Shown piece by piece: positions 1 through 12,715 of a stretch of DNA of 64,000 bases. The notes under the pieces were generated by a model. That model was not told the origin of the DNA. It was given only the letters and a program-made list of their open reading frames with translations, and made no database searches. A program made the translations under genes and the position numbers. Numbering within the stretch: position 1 is the first letter of the stretch; every line of letters starts with the position of its first letter. This stretch comes from Cenococcum geophilum 1.58 (lineage: Eukaryota; Ascomycota; Dothideomycetes; Gloniales; Gloniaceae), in the NCBI GenBank assembly GCA_001692895.1, contig KV748180.1:2040195-2104194 (forward strand), given 5' to 3'.

Positions 1-560
1 AAGGGGGTATTATTATTATTAGGGTAGGTTAGGTCCTTAGTAGCATTTATAAAAGAGGGAAAGGGTTGGCTTAGCGCGCTAATACTAAAAGAAGTCGCCG
101 TCGCTCTAATACCGCTAGGAGAATTAAGCTTAGGAGGTATTAATTTCTTATTAATATCTACCGGAGGGTAAGAAAGATAGGGCTAAATGCTTGTCGTTAT
201 ATTATCAACACTAGAGTTAGTGGTAATTACCATCTCCCTAATACTATTAAGCTTAGTAGGTATTAGTTCCTCGTTAATATCTACTAAAGGGGGAGAAGAA
301 AGATGGAGCTAAATATTACTCGTTATATTGCTAACGCAAAAGTTAGTAGTACTCTCGCCAGCCTTATCTAATAATAAGTCTCTAGTATATATAATTCGCC
401 TTTAGTTACTTATAGAGCTAGTAGCCTAGTAGTTCGGAGTTGCTATAGGAAGTTATTAATAGATTTTCATTGCCGGTTATAGAAGGAAAGTATTTATAGA
501 AAATAAAAATAGAGTATACCGAGTAAGTATTTATATAAGGGAAGTATAGTAAAGCTACTA
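1..560 (-). pseudogene. Degenerate coding sequence with two 41-codon repeats, unrecognised
   Basis: On the minus strand, a frame rich in Ser, Pro, Thr and Asn runs through the first 370 bases with few stops, all of RIP type. It contains two copies of a 123-bp repeat, exactly 41 codons, so the repeat unit is in frame, which favours former coding sequence over a plain satellite. Each copy carries a block similar to VDINEELIPTKLNS. Upstream of about 370 the frame is less certain. The gene probably continues beyond position 1. I do not recognise the family. Confidence 0.4.
123..368. repeat. Diverged 123-bp tandem duplication (2 copies)
   Basis: Copy one starts at 123 and copy two at 246. Both begin ATTAAGCTTAG and share TTAATATCTAC and GAAAGAT blocks. 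Many differences are C/T or G/A, as expected from RIP acting after duplication. The period is a multiple of three. Confidence 0.75.
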
Positions 561-2215
561 GCACTAAGCGGCTTCTTATATATAGGGCTGCCTAAATCCT
601 CTATAAGCTAAAGCGCGTAATATATACGCCTACAGTTAAATCAAAACACGGTAATAATTTAGAAATACTACAGAAGTTCGTATATAAGGTTTATTATTAG
701 TTACACTTATACCTAAATACCTCATTATACCCTAATAGAACGGCTTAGCGTTTAAATATAAGAAGTAAATAGTAAGGCCTACTCCTGTAGTTCTTAGAGC
801 TTAGAGGATTACGCTAAGACGGCTAGCCTATATAGGATATTCTATTCTCAATTTCGTAGTAGAGACTTAGTAACTGGAAGAGTAAAAGTCCTATATTTTT
901 AGGTACTGCTTATATAGGTAGCAGCATTATATGGCACAAATTTATATAAGGTATAGCTACGTTAATTAGGGCACAATACGCTGCTAATTTCGTAAGGCGA
1001 GACAGGCACTGCTTATATTAGGCTTTAATTTAAGCGCCTATCTTTGATAATCTGTATAGCCATACGCCTACATACACTACCCGCCACTTATTTTTATATA
1101 TTATCTTATATAGGATCCCACGGGAGCTTCTAAATAGGTTTATTAGTTAATTCCCCTTAGGATTCCTTATCCCCTAAAACTAAAACATAACTTAGTAAAA
1201 ACGTACTAGTTATAATATTTATATTAAAACTAACTAGTAGTACTTCTAATAGCTTTTAGTATACGCTAGCTTATAGCCTTTTAGTTTACTTTATTTAACC
1301 TATTATTTCTTAGCTTTTTATTTACGCGTTCTAGAATTTTTTCCCTTTTAGGTAAATTCACATCATTCTAGCCGCGCCGTGATATAATAATATTCCTAGC
1401 TTCCTTATTTATAAATTTCTACTAATCCTTATTAAAAAAAGGCGCCTTAGCCTAGGCCTATATACTTACTAAAAAACGCTACTACTACTCTAGGTTATAC
1501 TAAACTGCATCCTATACCTACTTTGCAATAGTATTAGCCCTAATGTCCATTATGCGTAGTAGCGTTTAGAAATAGGTATTAGTGAAATTACTAGGTCCTA
1601 ATATGTCGTGGTAAAGCGGGGTTTCGTAAATAAAGAATTTTAAGTTATTTAAGTGTCTTGGCTAACGCCACCAGTATCACCCCTACTAGTTTAATTTTAT
1701 AAGACTAGTCCTCCCGCCTTCCCTAGGGTCGCACTAACTATTTAGCTAAACGCTACTAGTTCTAGCAGCCGCGCTAGACGTAGCCTACCTAATACTTTTA
1801 CTACGTTACGGAATATGTAGAAGAACTATATAAGGTTATAATTTAGGTAGCCCCTAGCTAATATATTAGATCTTTCTTATACTAATAGTCCTAGGGTTGC
1901 TATGAGGAGTTAAAGTGCTAGAAGTTGCTTACTATATTATAGAAGTAAAAGAAGCTAGGGCTCCTAGGTGTAATAGCTAAGTTAATAATAATAGTTACAT
2001 TTTCCCTAGTTATTAGAGGGGTAATTTATTTTGTGGATTGTAAAACCTCCCTAACACTCTATATAAGCTAAAAAAATAATTTTCTTATAAAGTAAAAGAT
2101 TACTTTTATACTATTTTCTAATGCTAAAAATAGAACTCTTAATGTTGTATAATTATAAAAATGGCCAATATAAGGCTTGCGTAACTATATTATATATTAG
2201 TAAACTAATAGCTAA
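561..2215. other. RIP-degraded stretch without recognisable gene
   Basis: AT-rich, TA-saturated sequence with stops in all frames. Short plus-strand blocks around 1,700-1,900 read as hydrophobic peptide, but no family is recognisable and no frame holds for more than about 60 codons. No rRNA, tRNA or clean terminal repeat was seen. Confidence 0.5.
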
Positions 2216-3220
2216 AATTAGGGGGGGGGGGCTTTGTACGTTAAAGTTAACCTTACGACCTTAATTTCCGTCTTGGTGGTTTGCGCTACTATCCTAATTA
2301 TGCCCATATACTAGAAACCTAATAGCTAAATAAAAAATGCGTATTTAGGGCAATCCTATTAAAGCTATAATCGCAAATGCTAACTAAGAGCAATACTAAT
2401 ATAATAAAGCTAGACGTGCTAGACCTTAGAATCTTTAGCTAACTTTTTAAAGAGGTATATTACCTAAAAGAAAATAATAAGTAAGTAAAGAAAGGCACTA
2501 TATAACGCTATTTTAATAATAGAAGGGTTTAGATGCCGTAAAAACCAAGTAATTATAACGAGGGCAAGGGTAGGGTAGGTAAATCTGCTAAAGGGAGCTA
2601 TAATCTTAAATATTTAAGAAAATGGAAAAGAATAAAGATAAAAGTAGGAGTAGGCTAGCTTATAACGATATTATTCCTAAGAAATAAGGCGGGCTATGTA
2701 AATGCTATATCATTACTACTAAATAACTTAACTAAGCGGCTTTCTAATAAGTTGTCGCCTAAACCTTAGGCGATGAATAACTAAAGAAGGCACTTAGGGC
2801 GTATAGGGGTTAGTTACCTTCTCCATTCTATTACTAGATTAAGTATTTAATACTATCTATAATTTTAGGTAATGCTAAATAAAAAAAGAGAAGAGTATAA
2901 ATCTTTTATTTCAGCTAGTAACTTACAAGTTTTCTATATTATTATGCCCCGCATTAATCTTTATCTCCTAGCTATACGCTTATAATGCGGCGCTGTGGTT
3001 TATAAGTACTAAAACCATATAGATACTCCACCGGACCTTCTATTAACTTAGTCTTAATATTAAACCTAAAGTGCCTTAAAATAAGTTGGCTTACTAGTAT
3101 AGCTAACACCTATATTTTCTTTCCCTCTTCGTCCTACTTTTTTACTACTATTTTAATAAGTATTCTACCTAGACTAGACTTCTAATAAGACCCGTATATA
3201 GTAAGAGTAAAGATTTTCAT
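2216..3220 (-). pseudogene. Unrecognised gene remnant, about 330 codons
   Basis: An ATG at 3,220 (minus) opens MKIFTLTIYGS, and one frame runs leftward for roughly 300 codons interrupted almost only by TAG/TAA. It includes a basic segment (KIVVKKQDEEGKK if the stop is a former Q), a block resembling VSQLILRHFRFNIKTK, and a hydrophobic part near 2,650-2,700. An 11-base G run at 2,221-2,231 lies where the frame fades. No domain is recognised. The consistent frame and RIP-type stops argue for a former gene. Confidence 0.45.
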
Positions 3221-4955
3221 CTAGCAATCTTAGGAGTACCTAGCGTAAAATTAGCTACGCCCCTAAGCCTATAACCTAAGACCTATACTAATGCCCCTTA
3301 GCTTAAGTTTTTTCCTTATAAAACTTAATATTATCCAGGTTTTTATCTTAACGTAGATTTTTAATACCCTCTAGGAGGCTATTAAGAATACCTTTATTTT
3401 ATTAGCTTGCAAACTTATACTAGATAAATAATAGTACCGTATAAATGCCCTCCTTAGGCGGTGGTTAAGGTTCTAGGCCACTTATAATAAGGACGCCAGA
3501 AATTACAGTTTCGCTAATTAGCACCGTCAAATCTTGCCTGGCCTATAGTGACTTAACTACCTTAGCTTTATTTTTATTGTATAGGCTTTCTACACTATAA
3601 ACCCTTAAGGTAGAACTAAGAAGCGCATTAATAAGATTAACTGCGTAAAAGTCGTATATGTTTATTAGGAATTCTTTAGAATATAGTCTCCAAATCTTAA
3701 AAGATAGGGAGGTTTTAAAAGCTAAAACAATAATATAGGTTGCTCGAAATATATCTATATACGTAAGCGGTCGAATTTAATAAGTAGCTATCGCAGGAGA
3801 GAGTAAAGGAAAGCAAAATTGGCAGCAAAAGGAGGAGCACCCTTAAAAGATATACGAAGAAGTTATAATATTAATTAGATAAGAGCTATTGGGACCGTTG
3901 CAGATATAGTAGCTATAGCCCCTACTCCAACTAATGGAATTAGGTTCTTTAGTATTACCATTCTACCCTTCCTTTAGATAGAATCTGGTAAAGGATTCTG
4001 TACGGCAGGTATAGCTAAGAATTATTACCGCACGTATTATACTAATTCATTATTATACATTTTATATCTGCTTAGTGTTACCTAATACTTAACCTTTAGG
4101 AATATATATATATGAGCCTAACGCTACCGAATACTATTAGATGTAAAGATAAGGTGCTAAGGCGGAAGATTTAATTTCCTAAGCTAGATATAAATAACTA
4201 CTATTAAGGGTCTATAATGGACAGACACGGCCTCTACTTTAAAATATTCTCTACCCCTCTTTCTTTAATATAGTTCTCTAAACCTTAGAGATTCCCCTAA
4301 ATTATAGTCTGCAATTTAATTAGAATAGATACTATATAAGAGATATTAAACGTACTTAAAACGTATATGCGTTAGAGTGGTTATATATTATTTTAAGGAA
4401 AGTGGGTAAATAGATAATATCCCATACTTATTACTCTCTAGTTTTTCTATAAAGAGCACTAAGGAACTTCTGTTAAGACTTAGAGAAGGAATAAATTAAG
4501 GAGTAAGAGAGTTTATCTATAGTCCTCTTATCTAGGTAGATGTAGAGAATTTCACTTAATATTAAATTATTAGGTATTCGAGCGACTTATTAGTATTTTA
4601 GGTGGTTAGGATTTTCTAGACCCGCACCTACCGTTTATTAGTCTTTTAGGCCTATAGTAATTTAATGCCCCAATAGGCCGGTACTAGGACGCGACTTTAG
4701 AGGTTCCGTTTGCTAGCCTTATATACCCTTAAGTTAGTAAGTACCGGAACGCGAAGTTTTAAGCTTAGTAGTTAATTTAGGATAGCTTTCTAATGTAATT
4801 AAAGACGCCCTCTTTAGATTAATATCGGTATATAATAAGGCACTTGCTCCTAGGCCAAGGTTAGTAGTTAATATATTATAGCCCAAATCTTAATCCTAGC
4901 TACTAGTGATGGTTATAAGAGGCTGCTAAATATACTAGTCTAAGACTAGTAGGGT
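3221..4955. other. RIP-degraded stretch with one short coding-like block
   Basis: Mostly stop-filled. A plus-strand block at about 3,790-4,080 reads KLAAKGGAPLKDIRRSYNI and continues for about 90 codons with RIP-type stops, so it may be part of a lost gene. Nothing else is recognisable. Confidence 0.35.
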
Positions 4956-5192
4956 TTAGCAAATTGCGGCTTAAAAGAGCAAGCTAATTATTAAAGAAGT
5001 AGCATCTATATCGAAGAATAAAGTGGCTATAAATAGCTAGCAGAAATAGGATAGACTAGGGAATGGTTTAAAAGAAGCGGTAAAAATAGTAAAGTTAAGG
5101 AAGTAACGAATAAAAGCTATAGAAGAAGGCGATAAGGCAACCGGTAAAGTGGACGGTAAAGGTAACTATGCATCCCTAGTAATGGGGCGAAA
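4956..5192 (+). pseudogene. C-terminal fragment of an unrecognised lysine-rich protein
   Basis: A plus-strand frame of about 78 codons with only RIP-type internal stops reads KSKLIIKEVASISKNKVAIN and ends ...NYASLVMGRN before TAG at 5,190-5,192. It is basic and probably helical. The upstream part could not be followed. No family is recognised. Confidence 0.4.
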
Positions 5193-5500
5193 TTAGCTTT
5201 ATATATCACTTATCTCTATCCTATACCCTTAAGATTTAAAGCATTCTTAGGTTTATTAAGGCGTTTTATCTTTTAATTCTTACGGGACGCATTATTATAT
5301 TATTAAAAAGAAATTAATGGGAGCTTCTAGACTTTATAGCAGTGGGTAAGCTATATTTAATTAACCGGGGAGATAGCTGCAAATCCTTACTTTAATTAGC
5401 TGTTTAGTTTTCCATTATAAATCTTTAGAGGAGCACGAGTTGCAGTGGTAGAGTTTGGTAAAGTGTGGCGTTTTAGGGATAACGAGGCAAGGGGCAAATA

Positions 5501-5670
5501 CACGCTAAGTTAAAATTATAGGGGTATTATCGTTGCGATCGCAACAATAATCCCCTATAACGTTTCCTGCTTCCTTTACTCTTATACACTAAGTTAAAAT
5601 TATAGGGGTATTATTATTGCGATCGTAATAATAATCCCCTATAACATTTCCTGCTTCCCTTACTTTTATA
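5501..5670. repeat. Two tandem 84-bp units, each carrying a 45-bp near-perfect palindrome centred on GCGATCGC
   Basis: Unit one has a palindrome at 5,516-5,560 and unit two at 5,600-5,644. Each palindrome has about 20-bp arms (TTATAGGGG...CCCCTATAA) with one base of offset, around a GCGATCGC or GCGATCGT centre. The two units also share CTAAGTTAAAATTATA before and TTTCCTGCTTCC after. The second copy carries extra C-to-T and G-to-A changes. The flanking sequence is less mutated than its surroundings. Confidence 0.85.
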
Positions 5671-5994
5671 CCCTATTACCTTCTTTTTTTAGTTTAGCTA
5701 GCCTATAGGATTACAAATACCTCTTTACTTTAGAAGTGTAGTGAAATAGATTTTAGCGCCACGGTAATTCTATTCCGTAGCCTTTCCCTTCCTAAGGCTA
5801 ATTATTATTTATTATAGGACGGAGAAGCAGTCCTTCCCAGTGTACTATTATAGCTTACTTATACCGTCCGTCCTTATTACACCGTAGGTTTACCTTCTAT
5901 TACTCCTCTTATAAGGGGTACTTATGGATAATAGTTATTGTTAAATAAGATTAAGCTTTTTACGTAATTTCTGCGCTCTACTAATAAAGGCGAA

Positions 5995-6780
5995 GTAGTA
6001 AAAGCCTATAAAAGAGTAGTAGACAAAATTCTAGAGGCCTTACCCACCAACCGTAAAGAGGCGCTTAGCTTAAATAAAACCCTAACGGTCTTAAGCCCCT
6101 AGAACGCCTTAGCAATCCTAAAAGCTATAAAAGCCCTAAAAGCTATAAAAGCCCTAAAGGCCTTAACGACCCCTATAGATTTAGAGACTAGGAAAGCTAT
6201 AGTTAAATTCATTTTATTATTCCGGATTTTTAAAAGATAAGGAACCCTACCTTCTAATAAAAGCCCAGACCCACTTTACGGAGGAAGCCCCGCCTCTAAG
6301 GGAGTAAAAACCGCGCTTATAAAACGCTAGAATTTATTACTAGCAGCTATAGAGCGACTGGTTATAGTTTGTACGAAAATTCAGTCTTTAGATAATCGCG
6401 AATTAGAATAGTTCCTTAAGCTTTATAATCTGGCTAAGGGCGGATTACTTAAAGCCCTTTAGGAACTATATATTAAACTAGTAGGAGCTAATAACTAGGT
6501 AATAATTCGTAACCTAGCTAATGTCCTTAACGTAGGCAAAAATGCAGTTAGTTGTAGGTTAATAAAGTCTGTTCTATCTAAGACGCTAAATAATAAGGTA
6601 GAGTAATTAAAGAAAGAAGGTTATAGGCCTAAAAAGGGCTAATAATTTAGAGCTTTAGTATAGGAGATGGCCTGTCTATTAGGAGGAGAGCGCCTTAAAC
6701 TAAATAATATTGCTAGTTAGAAATAGAGTCGTCTTAAACCTAGAGTACTTATTAGTCTTTACAACCTAGATTCTAGTATA
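5995..6780 (+). pseudogene. Unrecognised gene remnant with Lys/Ala/Leu repeats
   Basis: From about 5,995 a plus-strand frame reads KAYKRVVDKILEALPTNRKE and then an ALKAIKALKAIKALKAL run encoded by short direct repeats (6,110-6,160). After about 6,240 the reading continues in another frame (IERLVIVCTKIQSLDNRELE region, 6,345-6,420) to about 6,780. The helical, charged composition resembles the N-terminal part of a structural or gag-like protein, but no motif identifies it. Confidence 0.4.
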
Positions 6781-8700
6781 ATATTAGTTTTTAATTATCT
6801 CTATTAAATTAATAACTAACCTATAATAGTATTAAAAGGTATATAGCACCCAAAGAATTTAATATATTAATTGCTTAAATAGAAACACAACTATAATACT
6901 AGAAATGGACGGAATTATCCCCCTTAGCAAGGAACCTAAAGGATATATATCTTTGTTATGCTAATACTAACTCTATAAGTTAGCCTGAAGCCAACAGCGC
7001 CATTTAAAACCCTAGGGGTATAAAAAGATTAATTATTACTAAGCAGTCTAATACTAAATGTACTAGGCGCGAGTTATTTAAAATAAGTAGTCCGCAAGCC
7101 GTCCCTAACGGGAGTTCCGATTAAATATTTCCAACGTCTTTAAAAAACCAATATAGTATAGTTATACTAGCTAATCTTTATTCGGACCCTTCTAAGATAC
7201 TATTACCTTTTAGATCTACCTTAATCCCTAAGATCTACTTATACCCTTTAGAAATCCCTCTTAACCTAAGCCATTACTCGACCCCTAAGATGTCCTTCTC
7301 TTTTAAACCTATCTTAATTCCTTAAATCTACTTAGATCTACTATTAATTCCTTTTGATATATACCTAGACTATTACTTAAATTTTAAAGTACCTTCCTCT
7401 TTTAAACCTCTTAATTCCTGAAATCTATTCGGATCCTCTGTTAATTCCTCTTAATTTAAATTCTAATCTCTAGCCAATTACTCCGCTAATTACTATAGTG
7501 ATAAATAACTAGCTTAATTTATACCCTACATTTCTATATATAGTAAGCCTTAACCTAAACTAGAATTCGCAATATAGCACTCCCTGTATATTTTAATATT
7601 ATTTTTACTCTGCTTCTAAAGAACCTACAGCCTTAGACGGCTTCTATAAGGCTGCGGCTGTATAGACCTATATAGATATATAAGCATGTCCACCCCCCTT
7701 CCCTATAAAGTGTTAAGGCGTATTATTAAGTACGCCTATTATATTGCCGCTTTGAAGTTTAGGGTATTTATATTTTGTGGAAATCTTAAACCCTAGCAAA
7801 CTGTTATCTGAACTTAGCTGGCTAAGTGCTAATATTACTATAGCCTTTGCCACGCTATTCCTAGGGTTCGCCCAGATTTCCTTATTTATATTATTATAAT
7901 ATACTAAATATTGGTTTTCGACGGAGACCGCGTCTTTAGTAGTGCGGAGGATTTTAGTAGCATGCTGCCTAGCGACTTTCTAAATATTTTTCATTAGTAT
8001 ACTGCTAATCTACCTAGCGTTAGCAATACCTTAATGTATAGTAAAATATAAGGTAATGTTACTTCACTATTAGGTATTTTATAGAAGGGGATATCCTCCT
8101 TTTAGAAGGATAAGGATTAGCTTTATACTAATAAAAAGGCGCGCAAGTAATCTAAATATCTGCTATTTATACTAGAAGCTATCTATAGTATGGATATAAT
8201 AAGTCTAAGAAAGATATAAGTAATAGATGCATTAGTGAATAGATATTAAGACCCTTTGAAGGGGCTGATTTTTCTTTAGCGGGGCTGATTTTTAGTGGGG
8301 TAGGGCCTATATAATACCGCCCGTTCCTAAGAACCGTTATTGCCTTATAGAAGAGGTGCGGGCGACTTATAGAAATTGTCTTAATATTTATAGGTAAAGA
8401 GAATATACCCTAGAGTGTATATAAATATATATCCTCTAGTCCTATATAAAGAGGCCACTAAACCTCCACTTTCGTCGTTATCCTTACTTAGTACTTTTAC
8501 CTTAAGAATAACATTGTAATAAAGCTGCCGGAAATTATAAAGAATAATTTAATTATTAGACTAGATTGTCTTCTAGTTTCTCCTTAGGATTTCCTATAGG
8601 GCTTTAATAAACCTAGTATAGATTATAACGGTATTGAGGTAAAAGATACTATATACCCTTTAATTATATTAGTCTAATAGTTCTATAGGTTATAGATATT
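6781..8700. other. RIP-degraded stretch with small direct repeats
   Basis: Between 7,150 and 7,480 a loosely repeated C/T-rich pattern (TTAATTCC..AAATCTAC) recurs. At 8,263 and 8,281 the 13-mer GGGGCTGATTTTT occurs twice, a spot with little RIP that could be the end of a transposable element. No gene was recognised. Confidence 0.4.
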
Positions 8701-10268
8701 TTTGCCCTCTGCTATATACGGTAGTGCTAGTAATAAGGCCCGCACCTATATTATGGTGAACGTATCTTTTTAGGGATATTTAATTCTAATAGTTTAGTAG
8801 TTAAACGTACGGTATTCTTAGGTGATCTCGTACTTATAAAAGGTGGGCTGGAAATAATTAAATAGGTAAAACGTAAGGTAGAGGATAGGAATGATTGGCT
8901 TTAGATAAAAAATGCTCTATCTTCTTAAAAATTCTTTAAATAGATCTCCTTTAATGACCAACTTAAGTAGGTTAAGGTAAATATTATAAATAATATGGCT
9001 TTTTATATGTTAACAGTTTTATAGGTCTTAGACATATTTAATTTCCGCCCTACTTTAAGCGCTTCCCCCCTATATAGGAGACGGTTTACCCTACTTGGGA
9101 TTTTTCTTTTAAATAGGTCGCAGAAGCTAGGCAAAGTGCTATCGGATATAGTTAAAAAGATAGAAAATAGAGAGGAAGCTATGGAATAGGTAAAGCGTAA
9201 GCTATAGCGTCGTAAGGACGAAGACTTAGCCGGGCAGATATTGTCTTTAAGTTTTACTTAGCTAGGAATAGGAGAACGGAAGCTATAGGACATTGGTTCC
9301 CATAGGGGAGTTTAATAAAGCGTTAAGAATTCGCGTTGTTTAGAGCTTTAATAACCTCGTTTTAAAGGCAAATTATATCCTCTACTTTATCTATAATTTT
9401 AATTAATAGTCCGCTATATGTTTTAATAAGCCAACCGCCTAATCTTTTTAGCTGCTTTAAAGCTTACCACAGTTTTTATCTAGGTAGCCCTCTCTAAATC
9501 ACGCCGTAAGTAATAACCCTAGAGTAGATTAGAAGGTCTCTATGCTTACATTTCTATAACGTTAGGAGGATATAGTTTGCAGGTCTTATAGTATTTTAGG
9601 TACTACGTTTTTACTCTATTAATAGAATGGCCGCATTTAAGCTTTATTTAAATATGGTCACACATTTTATAAGGTAATAATAATAATTTTCCGTCTAGGT
9701 AAAGTATGGGCAATGTGTAGATTTTAATATTAGAGCTATTCCGGAATCCATAGTATATATATACTACTTTAATTAATAGAATTGTGGTAGATTATAGGAA
9801 CCTTATATTTGGTATAGGAGGTTACTTATATATATAAAACTAGTAATAAGCTAAGTATATAGAGGAAGCTAATAGTATTGTTTTTTATTAGTGCCCCTTT
9901 AGGAGACGCTAGAGTATATATATGGGCATATTACTGCCGTGTATGCGAAGAGATCGCTACGTACTAGGGATCGTGGCTTTAATCCTAAAGGGGTAGGTTG
10001 CTGTTTAAATTAATAATGAGCTAGTTTAGGCGTTCTAACAAATAAGATTGGAGCATTCCTTTTATTTAGCTCGGCCTCTATACGCCTAGTGTATTATAGT
10101 ATATTATGGCGGAATAGAGACGCTTTAAAGGAAGTATAGGATAAGGTTTAGACTTTGGTTATTTGCTAATTCGCGGCTATTTTTTAATAGGACTTTAACT
10201 AGGTTTTAATTGGGTTTTAACCGGATTCCAATTAGACTTTAACCAGACTCTAACTAGACTTTAGCTTT
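8701..10268 (+). pseudogene. Unrecognised gene remnant, several hundred codons
   Basis: A plus-strand frame from about 8,730 reads ERIFLGIFNSNSLVVKRTVF, then a GGLEIIK block near 8,850, and later NFRPTLSASPLYRRRFTLLG near 9,040-9,100 and an EEAMEQVKRKLQRRKDEDLA-like helix (former Q codons now stops) near 9,170-9,230. Coding-like sequence resumes in another frame from about 9,705 (KYGQCVDFNIRAIPES) to 10,268, where 11-bp repeats end it. I recognise no domain. It may be one gene with an intron or indel, or two genes. Confidence 0.45.
10191..10267. repeat. 11-bp tandem repeat, 7 copies
   Basis: Seven consecutive 11-mers of the type GACTTTAACTA / GGTTTTAACCG. The copies differ mostly by C/T and G/A. 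The same 11-bp rhythm recurs at 12,072-12,100 and 12,220-12,255. Confidence 0.85.
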
Positions 10269-10944
10269 TTATACCTATAGGAGGTATATAAGAGAGTAAA
10301 TAGAAGTATAATCCTTAATAAAGCCGCTCCTAGCTAGCAATATGCTTAGCGTTAGGTGTTTCCCTAGCTTACAGATTTAAGTAGATAATCTTACAATAAA
10401 ATCCACGTAAATACTTTCCGCTTTACTCCCCTTTCTATTATATATGTTAAGTAGAGCGCAGTATAGATATCTAGATATTGGTTTATGGCAATAAATAGGC
10501 TTAGGTGGGGTTATATATCGCTCTTGCCCCTCTAACCACTTAGGGTAGCGTGGTTTTTTAGTTAGGCGTTAAACGCCTATTACCCAAAAATGTTTTAGCT
10601 GATGCGGTTACTTTTAACGATAATATTATTGCCTTATTACCTTTTTATTAAAGCCCCTTTTACTAAACTTTATATGTTTATTATATTTCCCTTAAAGAAA
10701 TCTATAGAACGTCTTTAATATTTATAGAAAGCTTACCGGAATTCTTACTTAGTTTCTTAGTTTCTTTTTATCTTTATAAGCCTGTAATATAACTACCCTC
10801 CTCTTAACCTTATATATTGCTAGTATAATAGCTTTATTAGTTATTACCGCGATTTGCCCTTAGGCTTAGCTTTTTAATGGTATATATATTACGTGACGGA
10901 GACACCAATTATAACTCACTTTAATTGTCGTGGATTACTATGCC

Positions 10945-11700
10945 ATGGCTAGCACAATTAGGAAAACTAGAGTTAAAGATGATTTAAAAGACGCGCTTAT
11001 AAGGGAGTGTAAGGAAGAGGTAGAAAACTCCTTAGGCCTATAATAGTGGGATCTAACTATAGCTTTAAACCGATTGCGGCGACTATAAGGCGCCTAATTA
11101 GATAAAGCTGGACGGTATACGAACTAACCCCCTAAATAGTACTATTGCTATTATTGTCGATATATAAAATAACGTTAGAGCAGTATTAATCTATAAAAGG
11201 CGGGATAGTAAATATAAAGGCGGCGTTAGGATAGAGGACTAAGGATATATAGTAATAGTTCCTTAGAGTAATAATTGGTATTACTATAGTATAGGATCTA
11301 TTAGGCTGGCGTATATTAAGAAGAAGTAGGATATATTTTAGACTTATTATATTATTTGCCAACGCTATATAGCGAAATGGTTGCTAAGCTCCCTTAAAAT
11401 AGAAATCGTAATAAATAGCGCAGACTCTACTTTATATGTGTTTGTTAAGTATATCTAGCCTCTAAAATAATTGGATATAACTACGCCTTAAGCGTCGGCA
11501 ACTATAAGCTCGTAAATATCCCCTGTAAATAACGCCGGCTATACTAGTAGGGGATCTGTAGGGGTTTCTAGAGTAATTAAGCGATAGAACTTTAAGAGCA
11601 TTATAGTCTTTTATACCTTTTATAGAGTATTTCTTAACTATATCCCTAAGAACATTACACTAATAAGCGCTCTTATGCCCTTTAAATTTCGAAGGAAGTA
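10945..11700 (+). pseudogene. Unrecognised gene remnant starting MASTIRKTRVKDDLK
   Basis: The ATG sits in a good context (CCATGG, 10,945). The first 32 codons are open and read MASTIRKTRVKDDLKDALIR..., then continue with RIP-type stops through a charged helical part. At about 11,155 coding continues in the next frame (YKRRDSKYKGGVRIED, 11,190-11,240; KYIQPLKQLDITTP-like, about 11,450) to TAA near 11,700, so an indel or small intron is likely. No family is recognised. Confidence 0.5.
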
Positions 11701-12386
11701 AGAGCCTATTATAATCCCTTATACTAGCGACTAAAGATTACCCTAGGCCAACGACGCAAAGTATAACTATTTCGCGGCCACTAACCCTTTCGGCCTGCCT
11801 TAAAAACTATTAATAATAATTTTATCTTTCCGCGGTCTTTAAAGCGCCCTTTAGTAGCTTTGCTAATAATATAAAGGCGTATTAGATACGCTTCCCTTTA
11901 TTTAGCTTTATACCTTCTTAACATATAATTAATTTAAAGGCCTTAAAAAGCTTCTTTATTGCTATGGCGATGGTTAATAGTATATAGCGAGATATTTTTA
12001 GCTATATAGGGCCAGATTCTATAATTACTTATAGCTAAAGGGCTATAATATAAACAGTAGTATCGTAGAAAGTGTTAGAAGTTGGTTAAAAATTGGTTAA
12101 AAGTTTAACGGTATTTGTACTAAGCAGCCCTATAGCGGCTATAGCATTAACCCTTGCTAAAATAATAGCGGCTTGGCATTACGGATGCCTATATATCGCC
12201 CCAATTAGTTCCTATTTATTAGAACTTTGTTAGAAATTTATTAGAACTTTACTAGAGTAAATAGGGCAACTAGCTAGCTAAAAGGGGGCTTCTAATAAAG
12301 TACAGCACGCTAGTTTATAGAGAGTGATGTAGATAACTACGCGCTATATTAATTTGTAAGACTACAAGTACAAAATATAAATAATA
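11701..12386 (+). other. RIP-degraded stretch with coding-like traces and 11-bp repeats
   Basis: A plus-strand frame at about 12,080-12,250 reads LTVFVLSSPIAAIALTLAKI, a possible hydrophobic segment. GTTGGTTAAAA-like 11-mers at 12,072-12,100 and GAACTTTGTTA / GAAATTTATTA / GAACTTTACTA at 12,220-12,255 repeat the period seen at 10,191. No gene is defined. Confidence 0.35.
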
Positions 12387-12715
12387 ATGGCGGCTATAGA
12401 GGAGAGCTATAACGTAGCAGAAGCACCTCGCTAGAAGAAGCTAATTAATGCCATCCTCTGCTATAATAAGCGATCCGTATTATTAACTCCACTAAACTAG
12501 CGCTAAGACGCTATAGACTTTAATATCGTAAGGCAATTCTCTACGCTTTAGGAAAGGCTTAGATATACTATATTCTTAGCTCCTTCTAATTCTTAAGGAT
12601 AAACAACTATATACGTCTAGTTTAGGGCTATCCCCTTAGAGAGTAGAAGAAAATTAATAAAGTTAAATCACTGTGGTGGATCACTTTATTAGTAATGCTC
12701 AAGTTTACATATTAG
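12387..12715 (+). pseudogene. Unrecognised small gene remnant starting MAAIEESYNVAEAPR
   Basis: ATG at 12,387 starts a frame reading MAAIEESYNVAEAPR*KKLI and continuing through LCYNKRSVLLTPLN and VRQFSTLQERLRYTIFLAPS to about 12,660, with only RIP-type stops. A 60-codon open frame at 12,716-12,898 in another frame may be chance or a further exon. The family is not recognised. Confidence 0.45.
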
